NCBI GenBank assembly: GCA_902795275.1 | Contig: CADBKQ010000026.1 | Location: 55,184 to 119,183 of the forward strand | Direction of reading: 5' to 3' | Source of the DNA: an uncultured Eubacteriales bacterium | Lineage (GTDB): Bacteria; Bacillota; Clostridia; Christensenellales; Aristaeellaceae | Length of the DNA stretch: 64,000 nucleotides | Position numbers and translations under genes: made by a program | Shown: positions 40,886 through 49,734 of the stretch, piece after piece | How positions within the stretch are numbered: the first letter of the stretch is position 1 | How the letters are laid out: each line of letters opens with the position of its first letter | The notes under the pieces: model-generated | Told to the model about the DNA's origin: nothing | What the model saw: only the letters and a program-made list of their open reading frames with translations | Databases searched by the model: none

Positions 40886-42009
40886 GCCAGCATCACGCCG
40901 AAAACCGGGAGCCGCTCATTCACCTGAGCAAACGTCCAGGCATCAGCCTGTATAAGGCCTGGGGCATCCGCCTGGCCGCCATCCTGCTGGGCCTGGCGGT
41001 GTGCGGGCTGGTGGCCTTCGCGCTGATTGAAAAGATTCAGGAAAAGCCCGAAAGAATTTGGGATTTCTATAACGCCTTCATTAAGGGCTCCTTCTCCACG
41101 CCCCGCAAGCTGTGGAAATTTCTGCGCAGCACCGCCGTTCTGCTGGGCATCGCCCTGGCGCTGACCCCCGCCTTCCGGATGCGCTTCTGGAACACCGGCG
41201 CGGAGGGCCAGACCTTGGTCGGTGTTTTAGGCGCTATCGCCGTGGACTTTTACCTGGGCGGCAAAATCCCCGAGCCTGTTTTGTTGATCCTCATGCTCCT
41301 GGCGGCGCTGCTGTCCGGCGCGGTGTGGGGCGTGATCCCCGCCCTGTGCAAGGCCAAGTGGAACACCAACGAAACCCTGTTCACCCTGATGATGAACTAT
41401 GTGGCTACGTTCTTAGTGTCCTATTTCCTGGTGGTTTGGGTGCCCAACGGCTCTTCCTCCCTGCCGAAAATGAAGTTCGGCAAGCTGCCCGCCCTCTTCG
41501 GCAATGATTATTTGTTCATCATCCTGCTCATCCTGGCGCTGACGGCTGTCCTGTATATTTACCTCAATTATTCCAAGCACGGCTACGAAATCAACGTGGT
41601 GGGCGAGAGCGTGCGCACGGCGCAGTACGTGGGCATCAACGTGCGCAAGGTGATCATCCGCACCATGATTCTGAGCGGCATGCTCTGCGGCCTGGTGGGC
41701 TACCTCATCGCCGCGGGCCTGGACCAGACCGTCACCACCAACTCCGTGGGCGGCCAGGGCTTCACCGCTATCATGGTTTCCTGGCTGGGTAAATTTAACC
41801 CGCTCTTTATGATTCTCACCTCCGCCCTCATCCAGTTCCTGAACCAGGGCGCGGCGCAGATCAGCCAGGACCTGAACGTGTCCGGCGCGCTGCCCGCCGT
41901 CATCACCGGCATCATCCTGTTCTTCATCATCGGCTGCGAGTTCTTCCTCAACTATGAATTACATTTCCGGGGCCGCCATGCGAAGGTAAAAAAGGAGGGC
42001 GTAAAATGA
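40882..42009 (+). CDS. ABC permease of the BMP-type importer (NupP/YufP-like)
   Basis: 375 residues from ATG 40882, overlapping the ATPase stop by 4 bp (ATGA). Cytoplasmic N-terminus of ~30 residues, then about eight helices of the BPD_transp_2 family; FRMRFWNTGAEGQTLVG and YVGINVRKV are typical of nucleoside/purine members. It forms the channel with the next gene. Confidence 0.9.
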   Translation: MSQHHAENREPLIHLSKRPGISLYKAWGIRLAAILLGLAVCGLVAFALIEKIQEKPERIWDFYNAFIKGSFSTPRKLWKFLRSTAVLLGIALALTPAFRMRFWNTGAEGQTLVGVLGAIAVDFYLGGKIPEPVLLILMLLAALLSGAVWGVIPALCKAKWNTNETLFTLMMNYVATFLVSYFLVVWVPNGSSSLPKMKFGKLPALFGNDYLFIILLILALTAVLYIYLNYSKHGYEINVVGESVRTAQYVGINVRKVIIRTMILSGMLCGLVGYLIAAGLDQTVTTNSVGGQGFTAIMVSWLGKFNPLFMILTSALIQFLNQGAAQISQDLNVSGALPAVITGIILFFIIGCEFFLNYELHFRGRHAKVKKEGVK

Positions 42010-42959
42010 ACATCTGGCTGAATTTCCTCATTGACTCCCTGGCCTTCGGCGCCACCTTCATGTACGGCTCCACCGGAGAAATCCTGACGGAAAAGGCCGG
42101 GCACCTGAACTTAGGCATCCCCGGCATCATGTGCATGGGCGGCGCGGGCGGCTGCCTGATGCTGAACCTGATCGGGAAAAGCAATCTTCCGCCCTTCCTG
42201 ATCGTGCTGCTGGGCATCCTGTCTTCCCTGCTGCTGTCGGGGCTGATGGGCCTGATTTATTCCTTCATGACCATGACCCTCCGGGCCAACCAGAACGTGA
42301 CCGGCCTGGCGCTGACCACCTTCGGCGTGGGCCTGATGAAGGTCATCATGAGCAAGATGGATGCCACGGTGTACCTCGTCGGCCCCAAGATGTTCTACCG
42401 CTGGCCCTTCGCCGGGCGGCAGGACGCGCTGCAATGTTTGGGCGTGCTGTTCTTCCTGGCCATCATCGTGGCGATTGCGTCCAGCTATGTGCTGTTCAGA
42501 ACCAAGGTGGGCCTGCACCTGCGGGCCGTGGGCGAGAACCCCGGCACCGCCGACGCCGTGGGCATCAACGTGAACCGCTACAAGTATGTGGCCACCTGCG
42601 TTGGCAGCGGCATCGCGGGCCTGGGCGGGTTCTATTACATCATCGACTACATGGCCTCCCAGGAAGCCTACCTGAGCCTGGAAGCCTTCGGCTGGCTGAG
42701 CATCGCCCTGGTGATCTTCGCCCTCTGGCGGCCCCATATGACCATCATCGGCTCCACCGTGTTCGGCTTCCTCTTCTCCTGCTCCAGCTACATCACCAAC
42801 ATCGACTGGATTCACGTGACCATGGCCGCCAAGCCCATCCTGAAAATGCTGCCCTATGTGGTCACCATCCTGGTGCTGATCATTTCCTCCGTCCGCAATA
42901 AGCGCGAAAACCAGCCCCCGTCCTCCCTGGGCCTGTCGTATTTCCGGGAGGACAGGTAA
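42006..42959 (+). CDS. ABC permease of the BMP-type importer (NupQ/YufQ-like)
   Basis: 317 residues, ATG overlapping the previous stop by 4 bp. BPD_transp_2 family with GSTGEILTEKAGHLNLGIPG near the N-terminus and AVGENPGTADAVGIN mid-protein, both strongly conserved in guanosine/adenosine importers of the NupNOPQ and RnsABCD kind. Nucleosides are the likeliest cargo. Confidence 0.9.
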   Translation: MNIWLNFLIDSLAFGATFMYGSTGEILTEKAGHLNLGIPGIMCMGGAGGCLMLNLIGKSNLPPFLIVLLGILSSLLLSGLMGLIYSFMTMTLRANQNVTGLALTTFGVGLMKVIMSKMDATVYLVGPKMFYRWPFAGRQDALQCLGVLFFLAIIVAIASSYVLFRTKVGLHLRAVGENPGTADAVGINVNRYKYVATCVGSGIAGLGGFYYIIDYMASQEAYLSLEAFGWLSIALVIFALWRPHMTIIGSTVFGFLFSCSSYITNIDWIHVTMAAKPILKMLPYVVTILVLIISSVRNKRENQPPSSLGLSYFREDR

Positions 42960-42995
42960 GGCACTGAATGAACCATTTGAAAGAAGCGTGAAACC

Positions 42996-43787
42996 GTGAC
43001 AACCCAGGAAGAAATGAATCTGCTGGTTCCCCAAAAGATAAAAGAAATAGAAAGAACGAACGGCGTGAAAGCGCTGTATTCCGCCGAGAGTGGCAGCCGG
43101 GCCTGGGGCTTCGCTTCCCCGGACAGCGACTTTGACGTGCGCTTTATTTACATCCGCCCCCGGAATGATTATCTGCAATTGAACGAACACCGGGACGTGA
43201 TCGAAATGCCCATTGACGACACCTGGGACGTGTCGGGCTGGGACCTGCAGAAGACCCTGCGGCTGCTGTGGAAATCCAACCCCACGATTTACGAATGGAT
43301 GCAGTCACAGATCCGCTATCTTGATTCTGATTTTGACCGGCGTTTCGCGCCCTTGCTCGAGGAATACTTCTGCCAAAAGAGCATGATGTACCACTACTAC
43401 CACATGGCGGGCAACAACATCCGCACATTCCTGAAGGGCAAGGAAACCGTGAAGCCGAAGAAGTATTTCTACGCCCTGCGGCCCATCCTGGCCTGCCTGT
43501 GGATTCGGGACAACAATTCCGCGCCGCCGATTCTGTATTCCGACCTGACGGAAGCCCAACTGCCCGCGGCGCTGAGGGGCGTGAACGAAGAACTGCTGGA
43601 CATGAAGAAAAGCCTTCCCGAAGGCGCGGAAATCCAACCCATCCAGGCGGTGGACGATTTTCTGAACGAACAGATCGAGCAATTGGGAGAATGCCTGCGC
43701 CAGCTGCCGGATTTTAAGCCCAAAAGCTGGGACGCGCTGAACAGCTTCTTCCTTTCGGAATTGGACAGGATGGAGCAATCGACATGA
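42996..43787 (+). CDS. YcgL/RlaP-family predicted nucleotidyltransferase
   Basis: 263 residues from GTG 42996 with a weak AAAGAAG site. The nucleotidyltransferase motif SGSRAWGFASPDSDFDVRF (~33-51) is complete, with Asp46/Asp48 type metal ligands. Family members are described as RNA-ligase-associated nucleotidyltransferases, but no RNA ligase lies nearby. It overlaps the next Nudix gene by 4 bp, so the two are co-translated. Confidence 0.88.
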   Translation: MTTQEEMNLLVPQKIKEIERTNGVKALYSAESGSRAWGFASPDSDFDVRFIYIRPRNDYLQLNEHRDVIEMPIDDTWDVSGWDLQKTLRLLWKSNPTIYEWMQSQIRYLDSDFDRRFAPLLEEYFCQKSMMYHYYHMAGNNIRTFLKGKETVKPKKYFYALRPILACLWIRDNNSAPPILYSDLTEAQLPAALRGVNEELLDMKKSLPEGAEIQPIQAVDDFLNEQIEQLGECLRQLPDFKPKSWDALNSFFLSELDRMEQST

Positions 43788-44191
43788 AAACCGTTTCAGT
43801 GGTCGCCGCCGTGATCGAATCGGAGGGGCGTTTCTTCGCCACCCAGCGGGGCTACGGCCCGCAGAAGGACGGCTGGGAGTTTCCCGGCGGAAAGATCGAG
43901 CCGGGGGAGACCCCGGAGGCCGCGCTCATGCGGGAAATTCGGGAGGAACTGGACGCGGACATCACCGTGGGCGAAAAGCTCATCCAGGTGGAATACGACT
44001 ATCCCGACTTTCATCTTTCCATGGGCTGCTACCGCTGCGCCCTGGCGTCCGGCCATCTGACCCTGAAAGAGCACGAGGCCGCCCGCTGGCTGGCCCTTTC
44101 AGAACTGGATGACCTGGCCTGGCTGCCCGCGGACAGAATTGTAGCGGATGCCCTTCGCCGCGCTGTCAAAACGAATCAACCGCGGAAATGA
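43784..44191 (+). CDS. Nudix hydrolase, MutT-like (deoxy)nucleoside triphosphate pyrophosphohydrolase
   Basis: 135 residues. Complete Nudix box GGKIEPGETPEAALMREI followed by REELDAD. WEFPGGK and the C-terminal WLALSELDDLAWLPAD are typical of MutT/CTP-pyrophosphohydrolase relatives that sanitise oxidised or modified dNTPs. Last gene before a strong terminator. Confidence 0.92.
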   Translation: MKTVSVVAAVIESEGRFFATQRGYGPQKDGWEFPGGKIEPGETPEAALMREIREELDADITVGEKLIQVEYDYPDFHLSMGCYRCALASGHLTLKEHEAARWLALSELDDLAWLPADRIVADALRRAVKTNQPRK

Positions 44192-44194
44192 CCG

Positions 44195-44233
44195 AAAAAA
44201 CTCCTTCGCACAAAAATGGCGAAGGAGTTTTTT
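44195..44233. terminator. Bidirectional terminator before pgi
   Basis: AAAAAACTCCTTCGC (44195-44209) pairs with GCGAAGGAGTTTTTT (44219-44233), serving both the Nudix gene and the convergent pgi gene. Confidence 0.92.
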
Positions 44234-44274
44234 GATTGCTTTGAATAGCTTAAGAATTTAGAAAAAGGAAAGGA

Positions 44275-45858
44275 TCAGATGTCCAGCAAATCGCTGTATT
44301 CTTTCAGGGCGCCGTCGGTGTCGTGGGCCAGGACGCGCTTGGCGAGGACTTTGCCCAGCTGCACGCCTTCCTGGTCGAAGCTGTTCAGGTTCCAGACAAA
44401 GCCCTGGAACATCACCTTGTTTTCAAAGTGGGCCAGCAGCGCGCCGAGGGCTTCGGGGGTGAGCTGGTCGCCGATAATGATGGAGGAGGACCGTCCGCCG
44501 TCGAAGTTCTTGTTGGGGTTCGCGTCCTGCTTGCCGCAGGCGAAGGCCATGATCTGGGCCGCCACGTTGGCGCACAGCTTCTGCTGGCTGGTGCTGCCCT
44601 GAATGTCCACGTCCATGCCCGCCTGATTCTTGCGGAAGCCCACGAACTGGAGGGGCACGATGTCGGTGCCCTGGTGCAGAAGCTGATAGAAGGAGTGCTG
44701 GCCGTTGGTGCCGGGCTCGCCGAAGATCACGGGGCCGGTGACGTAGCTGACCGGCTCGCCGAAGCGGTTCACGGACTTGCCGTTGCTTTCCATGTCCAGC
44801 TGCTGCAAATGCGCCGGGAAGCGGGAAAGCGCCTGGGAATAGGGCAGCACGGCGGTGGCGGGATAGCCCTGCACGTTGCGTTCATACACGCCGATCAGCG
44901 CGTCCAACATGGCGGGGTTCTTGAGCAAATCGGGGTTCTTCGCCAGCTTGTCTTCCTCGGCAGCGCCGTTCAGGAAGCGGGCGAAAATGTCCGGCCCGAA
45001 GGCCAGGGAAAGCACCGCGCCGCCCACGCAGGAGGTGGAGGAATAGCGGCCACCGATGTAGTCATCCATGAAGAAAGCGGCCAGGTAATCGCTGCTCTTG
45101 GCCAGGGGCGAGGTTTCGCTGGTGACGGCCACCATATGCTTCGCGGGGTCGAGGCCGGCGTTCCGGAGCGCGTCCTTCACGAAGGATTCATTGGTCAGGG
45201 TTTCGAGCGTGGTGCCGGACTTGGAGACCAGCACGAACAGGGAATGGGCCACGTCGATGTCCTTGAGCACGCTGGCCGCGTCGTCGGGGTCCACGTTGCT
45301 GATGAACCGGGCCTGCATCTTAAAGCAGCCGTTCTGCTTGGCCCAGTTTTCCAGGGCCAGGTACATGGCGCGGGGGCCCAGGTCGCTGCCGCCGATGCCG
45401 ATCTGCACGACGGTGGTGAACTTTTCCCCGGCGGCGTTGGTGATTTCGCCCGCGTGGACTTTCTTAGCAAAGGCTGCGGCTTTTTCCTGCTGGGCGACGT
45501 AGAATTCCCGCTTGTTCACGCCCTCGGCGATGACGTTTTCGCCCAGCTGTCCGCGGGTCAATTGATGCAGCACCAGGCGCTTTTCGCCGGTGTTGATCAC
45601 TTCGCCGTTGTACAGAGCGGCGTACTTTTCGGTGAGTTGCATTTCATCGGCCAGGTCTTTGAGCGCGGCGAGCACGTCCGCGTCCACCTGCTTAGCGGCG
45701 TAGTTATAGCTGAGGCCGCCCGCCATGGGCACGCTGTATTCCTTCACCCGCTTCGCGCCGTTTTCGCCGCTCATGGCGTCCTGCAATTTCACATGGTCTT
45801 TCAGCGCTTGCAGCTTCGCGTAAGCCGCGGTGGTATCAAGGTTTTTCCAGGCAATCAT
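44275..45858 (-). CDS. pgi: Glucose-6-phosphate isomerase
   Basis: 527 residues. SIS-fold enzyme with VVQIGIGGSDLGPRA, the phosphate-binding SKSGTTLET, FGEPGTNGQHSFYQL (catalytic Glu) and a C-terminal active-site Lys in SFDQEGVQLGK. It interconverts glucose 6-phosphate and fructose 6-phosphate. Monocistronic with its own promoter; its product feeds both glycolysis and the sugar-nucleotide pathway encoded divergently. Confidence 0.96.
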   Translation of the reverse strand: MIAWKNLDTTAAYAKLQALKDHVKLQDAMSGENGAKRVKEYSVPMAGGLSYNYAAKQVDADVLAALKDLADEMQLTEKYAALYNGEVINTGEKRLVLHQLTRGQLGENVIAEGVNKREFYVAQQEKAAAFAKKVHAGEITNAAGEKFTTVVQIGIGGSDLGPRAMYLALENWAKQNGCFKMQARFISNVDPDDAASVLKDIDVAHSLFVLVSKSGTTLETLTNESFVKDALRNAGLDPAKHMVAVTSETSPLAKSSDYLAAFFMDDYIGGRYSSTSCVGGAVLSLAFGPDIFARFLNGAAEEDKLAKNPDLLKNPAMLDALIGVYERNVQGYPATAVLPYSQALSRFPAHLQQLDMESNGKSVNRFGEPVSYVTGPVIFGEPGTNGQHSFYQLLHQGTDIVPLQFVGFRKNQAGMDVDIQGSTSQQKLCANVAAQIMAFACGKQDANPNKNFDGGRSSSIIIGDQLTPEALGALLAHFENKVMFQGFVWNLNSFDQEGVQLGKVLAKRVLAHDTDGALKEYSDLLDI

Positions 45859-45914
45859 GGCAATCTTCCTTTCTTAAATCGAATCAACGATGGGATGCAT
45901 TCAGTCTCAGCTTC

Positions 45915-45942
45915 CATTATACATGAATTTGCCGCGCATGCA
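45915..45942 (-). promoter_or_regulatory. Promoter of pgi
   Basis: Minus-strand TTGCAT (45942-45937), 16-bp spacer, TATAAT (45920-45915). Confidence 0.6.
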
Positions 45943-45985
45943 AGAGCGAAAATGTTCAAAATTGCTTTTAAATCCGCGTCAGCCC

Positions 45986-46014
45986 TTGAAACATCGCAAA
46001 GCAGATGATATAAT
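45986..46014 (+). promoter_or_regulatory. Promoter of the exopolysaccharide operon
   Basis: TTGAAA (45986-45991), 17-bp spacer, TATAAT (46009-46014). Confidence 0.8.
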
Positions 46015-46082
46015 GAGCATTGTATTTCCTGGCCGATATTTGGAGAATATATACTTTTTATCCGTAAAGGAGCTTGTTTTCG

Positions 46083-47027
46083 ATGAACCGTGTACTTGTG
46101 ACCGGCGGCGCGGGATTCCTGGGCAGCCATGTTTGCGCTGAACTCATGAAATCGCCTGATCATTTTGTGACCGTGCTGGATGATCTGTCCACGGGAAAAA
46201 TGGAAAACATCGCTCCTTTCCTGGATTCAGGCCGCTTTGAATTGATTCGCTGGGACGTGCGGCAGCCCTTTGACCGGCCTTTCGATCAGATTTTTCACGC
46301 CGCCTGCCCGGCCAGTCCCGAGGCATATCAGAAATCCCCTACCTCCACCACGAAAACCTGCGTGCTGGGCACGCTGAACATGCTGGAGCTGGCGAAAAAA
46401 TACGACGCGAAGATCCTGCAATTCTCCACCAGCGAGGTGTATGGAAATCCGCTGACGCCATTGCAAAACGAATCATACTTCGGCAACGTGAACCCCGTCG
46501 GCGTCCGCTCCTGCTACGATGAGGGCAAGCGCTGCGCCGAATCGCTGTGCGCTGACTTCGCGCGGGAATTTGGCACGAAGGTAAAGATCGTCCGTATATT
46601 CAACACCTACGGCCCGCATATGGATATTGCGGATGGGCGGGTGGTGTCCAACTTCATTGTGCAATCGCTGCGGGGAGAACCCATTACCATCCATGGCGAC
46701 GGCAGCCAGACCCGCAGCTTTTGCTATGCGGATGACATGGTGTCCGGCATCCTGCGGATGATGAACGATACCGCTGATGATTTCCAGGGGCCGGTGAACC
46801 TGGGCAACCCGGAGGAGATCCGGGTGATTGATCTGGCCCGGAAGGTGCTTGGCATGACGGGCTCCTCCTCCCGCCTCGTATACAAGGCGCTGCCCGGCGA
46901 CGACCCCATTCAGCGCAGGCCGGATATTTCTTTGGCTGGAGAAAAGCTGAACTGGAAGCCAAAGGTATCGCTGGATGAAGGGCTGGAAAAGACGATTCGG
47001 TATTTCCGGGAGCTGCTGACGCCATGA
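46083..47027 (+). CDS. UDP-glucuronate decarboxylase (UDP-xylose synthase)
   Basis: 314 residues; ATG 46083 is 10 bp after AAAGGAG, while a TTG at 46074 is too close. SDR-type epimerase fold with NAD loop TGGAGFLGSH, active-site ACPASPEAYQ (UXS hallmark), STSEVYG, and the catalytic pair in SCYDEGKR. It converts UDP-glucuronate to UDP-xylose, giving xylose for the polysaccharide assembled by the genes that follow. The next gene overlaps by 4 bp. Confidence 0.9.
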   Translation: MNRVLVTGGAGFLGSHVCAELMKSPDHFVTVLDDLSTGKMENIAPFLDSGRFELIRWDVRQPFDRPFDQIFHAACPASPEAYQKSPTSTTKTCVLGTLNMLELAKKYDAKILQFSTSEVYGNPLTPLQNESYFGNVNPVGVRSCYDEGKRCAESLCADFAREFGTKVKIVRIFNTYGPHMDIADGRVVSNFIVQSLRGEPITIHGDGSQTRSFCYADDMVSGILRMMNDTADDFQGPVNLGNPEEIRVIDLARKVLGMTGSSSRLVYKALPGDDPIQRRPDISLAGEKLNWKPKVSLDEGLEKTIRYFRELLTP

Positions 47028-47653
47028 ACAGCGCACAGCCCAATGCCAGCCTCGTTTACCGCTTGATCAAACGGACCGCCGATATTGTGATCAGCTTGTC
47101 CGGCCTGGTTATCCTTTCGCCGCTGATCATTGTGATTGCGGCCGCCGTCGCGTCAGAACGGGAGGGCGGCGTGATTTTTCGTCAGGCCCGGGCGGGGTGG
47201 AAGAATCAGCCGTTCACGATGTACAAATTCCGCACAATGGTGAAAAACGCCGCCGCGATGCGGGATGAAATGGAAAAGTATAACGAACTGGACGGCCCGG
47301 CCTTCAAAATGAAAAATGACCCAAGAATCACCCGGGTGGGGCGGTTCCTGCGCCGAACCAGCCTGGACGAATTGCCCCAGCTGTTCAACGTGCTCAAGGG
47401 CGATATGTCGCTGGTGGGGCCGAGGCCGCTGCCCACCTACGAATCGGAAAAATGCATCGAAACACAGCTGCAAAGGCTGCTGGTCAAACCGGGCATCACC
47501 TGCTACTGGCAGGCGTGCGGACGGAACGACGTGTCCTTCGACGAATGGATGGAAATGGATTTACGGTACATCAACGAACAAAGCGTCGGCACAGATGTCA
47601 AAATCCTGCTGCAAACGGTGAAAGCGGTGCTGTCGGGAAAGGGCGCGTATTGA
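47024..47653 (+). CDS. Polyprenyl-phosphate sugar-1-phosphate transferase (initiating)
   Basis: 209 residues with one N-terminal membrane helix (~20-42), then the bacterial sugar transferase domain: KNQPFTMYKFRTM, RVGRFLRRTSLDELPQLFNV and DMSLVGPRPL. It attaches the first sugar phosphate to undecaprenyl phosphate at the inner membrane face. Short form lacking the large N-terminal membrane block of WbaP/WcaJ. Confidence 0.93.
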   Translation: MNSAQPNASLVYRLIKRTADIVISLSGLVILSPLIIVIAAAVASEREGGVIFRQARAGWKNQPFTMYKFRTMVKNAAAMRDEMEKYNELDGPAFKMKNDPRITRVGRFLRRTSLDELPQLFNVLKGDMSLVGPRPLPTYESEKCIETQLQRLLVKPGITCYWQACGRNDVSFDEWMEMDLRYINEQSVGTDVKILLQTVKAVLSGKGAY

Positions 47654-47654
47654 C

Positions 47655-48119
47655 ATGGCACGAAAGAAAATCCTCATGGCGGCGTCCTCCGGCGGGCATC
47701 TGGAAGAAGCGCTGGCCTTGAAGAAGCTGAAAGAATATTACGACACCGTGCTCATCACCGAGAAAACGGAGTACAAGGTGAACTGCTGGCAGGATAAGGT
47801 GTACCTCATGCCCCAGGTGAACCGGAAGGAACTGAAAAGCCTGGTGCAGTATGTGGGCTGCTTTTTCAGAACCTTTTATATCCTGCTGAAAGAAAAGCCC
47901 GACGCGGTGCTGTCCACCGGGGCGATGGTGGCCTATCCCGCGCTGCTGCTGGGCAAGTGGATGGGGAAAAAGATCATCTTCATTGAGTGCATGTTCAACG
48001 TGGACGCGCCGACGCTGACGGGCAAGCTGGCGTACCGGTTCGCCGACTTGTTCATCGTCCAGTGGGAAGAAATGCTGCAGGTTTATCCCAAGGCCGTGCT
48101 TGGAGGGCGGGTGTTTTGA
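47655..48119 (+). CDS. Alg14/PssD-like glycosyltransferase anchor subunit
   Basis: 154 residues, starting 1 bp after the previous stop. ILMAASSGGHLEEAL near the N-terminus, hydrophobic segment ~70-90 and IIFIECMFNVDAPTLTGK match the PssD/Cps14F/Alg14 family, which brings the catalytic partner to the membrane. Partner is the next gene. Confidence 0.88.
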   Translation: MARKKILMAASSGGHLEEALALKKLKEYYDTVLITEKTEYKVNCWQDKVYLMPQVNRKELKSLVQYVGCFFRTFYILLKEKPDAVLSTGAMVAYPALLLGKWMGKKIIFIECMFNVDAPTLTGKLAYRFADLFIVQWEEMLQVYPKAVLGGRVF

Positions 48120-48592
48120 TTTTTGTCATTACGGGTTCCCAGAAGTTTCCCTTCGACCGGCTCATCCGCGAGATGGATCGGCTGAAAGGCGAAGGAATCA
48201 TCCGGGATGAGGTGGCCGCCCAGATCGGCGCGGCGACGTATGAACCGAAGTCTTTCAAGTGGCAGCGGTTCATGGACAAGAGCAGCTTTGACAAGGCCAT
48301 CGCGGACTGCGACCTGCTGGTGACCCACGCGGGCGAAGGCTCCATCATGACGGGCCTGCTCAAGGGAAAGAAGGTCATCGCCGTGTCGCGGTACGCGAAG
48401 CTGGGCGAGCACGTGAGCGACCACCAATTGGAAATCGCCCGGGCTTTAGAAAAACAGCGCTGCATCGTGAACGTGGAGGACATCGGAGACTTGGAACACG
48501 CAATCCTGACCATTGACAGCGCCGGGCTGGTACCCTATACATCCGGCAACGACAGCATCATCCAGCTGCTGCGGGACTTCATCGGGGACTGA
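48116..48592 (+). CDS. Alg13/PssE-like glycosyltransferase catalytic subunit
   Basis: 158 residues from TTG 48116, which overlaps the PssD stop (TTGA) and lies 8 bp after GGAGGG. The frame runs upstream to 47987 without a better site. IFVITGSQKFPFDRLI and THAGEGSIMTGLLKGKKVI (nucleotide-sugar site) are family marks of PssE/Cps14G/Alg13. With PssD it adds the second sugar, often beta-1,4-linked. Confidence 0.88.
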   Translation: MIFVITGSQKFPFDRLIREMDRLKGEGIIRDEVAAQIGAATYEPKSFKWQRFMDKSSFDKAIADCDLLVTHAGEGSIMTGLLKGKKVIAVSRYAKLGEHVSDHQLEIARALEKQRCIVNVEDIGDLEHAILTIDSAGLVPYTSGNDSIIQLLRDFIGD

Positions 48593-48595
48593 GCC

Positions 48596-49729
48596 ATGAT
48601 CAAAGTGTTCTGGTACTGCGAGAAGTGGCAGCCCGGCGGCATCCAGCGGGTGCAGGCGAACCTGCTGCCGTATTTTGACCCGAAGGAAATCCAATTTGAT
48701 CTGGCTTTCAGCGAGGACGACACCGCCCTGTTTGATGAAAGCATCCGGGCGGCGGGGGCCAGGAAGCTGGTCACGCTGAACAAACGCTACACCTCCCCCG
48801 GCAAACGCACCCTGGCGAATTTCTTCGCTGTGCGTAAGATTCTGCGGGACGGGCATTACGACGCTGTCCACTTCAACGCCTGCCATGGGGTGGAACTGAT
48901 GTATCTCTTTTGGACTTGGTTTTACCGCGTTCCCATCCGCATCATCCATGCACGGAATAACGGCATCGGCGCGGGCGGGAAAAGCAGGCCGGTGAAGGTG
49001 CTGGCCCACAAAGTTTGTAAACACCTTTTCGGCTGTATGGCGACCGTGCGGCTGGCAAACTCCGACCTGTCCGCCCGCTGGCTCTTTTCCGCTTCCGATG
49101 TCAGGAAGGGCCGGGTCAGGATCCTGAAAAACGGCATCGACGCGGAAGGGTTCGCGTTCGACCCGGCGGGAAGAAAGGAAACCCGGAAGGCGCTGCATCT
49201 GGAGGATGCCTTTGTGGTAGGTCACGTGGGCCATTTCAGCTACCAGAAGAACCACGGATTTCTGCTGGAAAACTTCTCCGAAAGCACGCAGAGGAGGCCG
49301 TCCGCCCGGCTGCTGCTGGTGGGGGAAGGCGAAGGAGAAGCGGCGGTAAGGGAGCAGGCGGAACGCCTGGGCATAAAAGACAAAGTGATCTTTTACGGCG
49401 CCACGGAAAACGTCGCGCCGCTGCTCTGGGCCATGGACGCCTTCGTGTTCCCCTCCCGGTTCGAGGGCTGCGGCAACGCGCTGCTGGAGGCCCAGGCCGC
49501 GGGCTTGCCCTGCTTCGCTTCCCATGGCGTGATACCTGAAGCCATCGCCGTGACGCCGCTGCTGCATTGGCTTCCGCTGTCGGACAGCCCGACGGTCTGG
49601 GCGGAAAGGGTTCTCTCCCAGGCGGACGAAACCCCGCGGCGGGCGCATGCGGAGGAAATCATCCGGGCGGGATTTGACCTGGCGGCGATGGCGGAATCTC
49701 TGAAAAGGATTTACAACGGCGAAGGGTGA
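48596..49729 (+). CDS. Glycosyltransferase, GT4 family
   Basis: 377 residues. GT-B fold with the N-terminal acceptor half (EKWQPGGIQRVQANLL) and the C-terminal nucleotide-sugar half containing GHVGHFSYQKN, and SRFEGCGNALLEAQAAGLP where the EX7E motif would lie. Adds a sugar to the repeat unit. 3 bp after pssE. Confidence 0.9.
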   Translation: MIKVFWYCEKWQPGGIQRVQANLLPYFDPKEIQFDLAFSEDDTALFDESIRAAGARKLVTLNKRYTSPGKRTLANFFAVRKILRDGHYDAVHFNACHGVELMYLFWTWFYRVPIRIIHARNNGIGAGGKSRPVKVLAHKVCKHLFGCMATVRLANSDLSARWLFSASDVRKGRVRILKNGIDAEGFAFDPAGRKETRKALHLEDAFVVGHVGHFSYQKNHGFLLENFSESTQRRPSARLLLVGEGEGEAAVREQAERLGIKDKVIFYGATENVAPLLWAMDAFVFPSRFEGCGNALLEAQAAGLPCFASHGVIPEAIAVTPLLHWLPLSDSPTVWAERVLSQADETPRRAHAEEIIRAGFDLAAMAESLKRIYNGEG

Positions 49730-49734
49730 AACCA

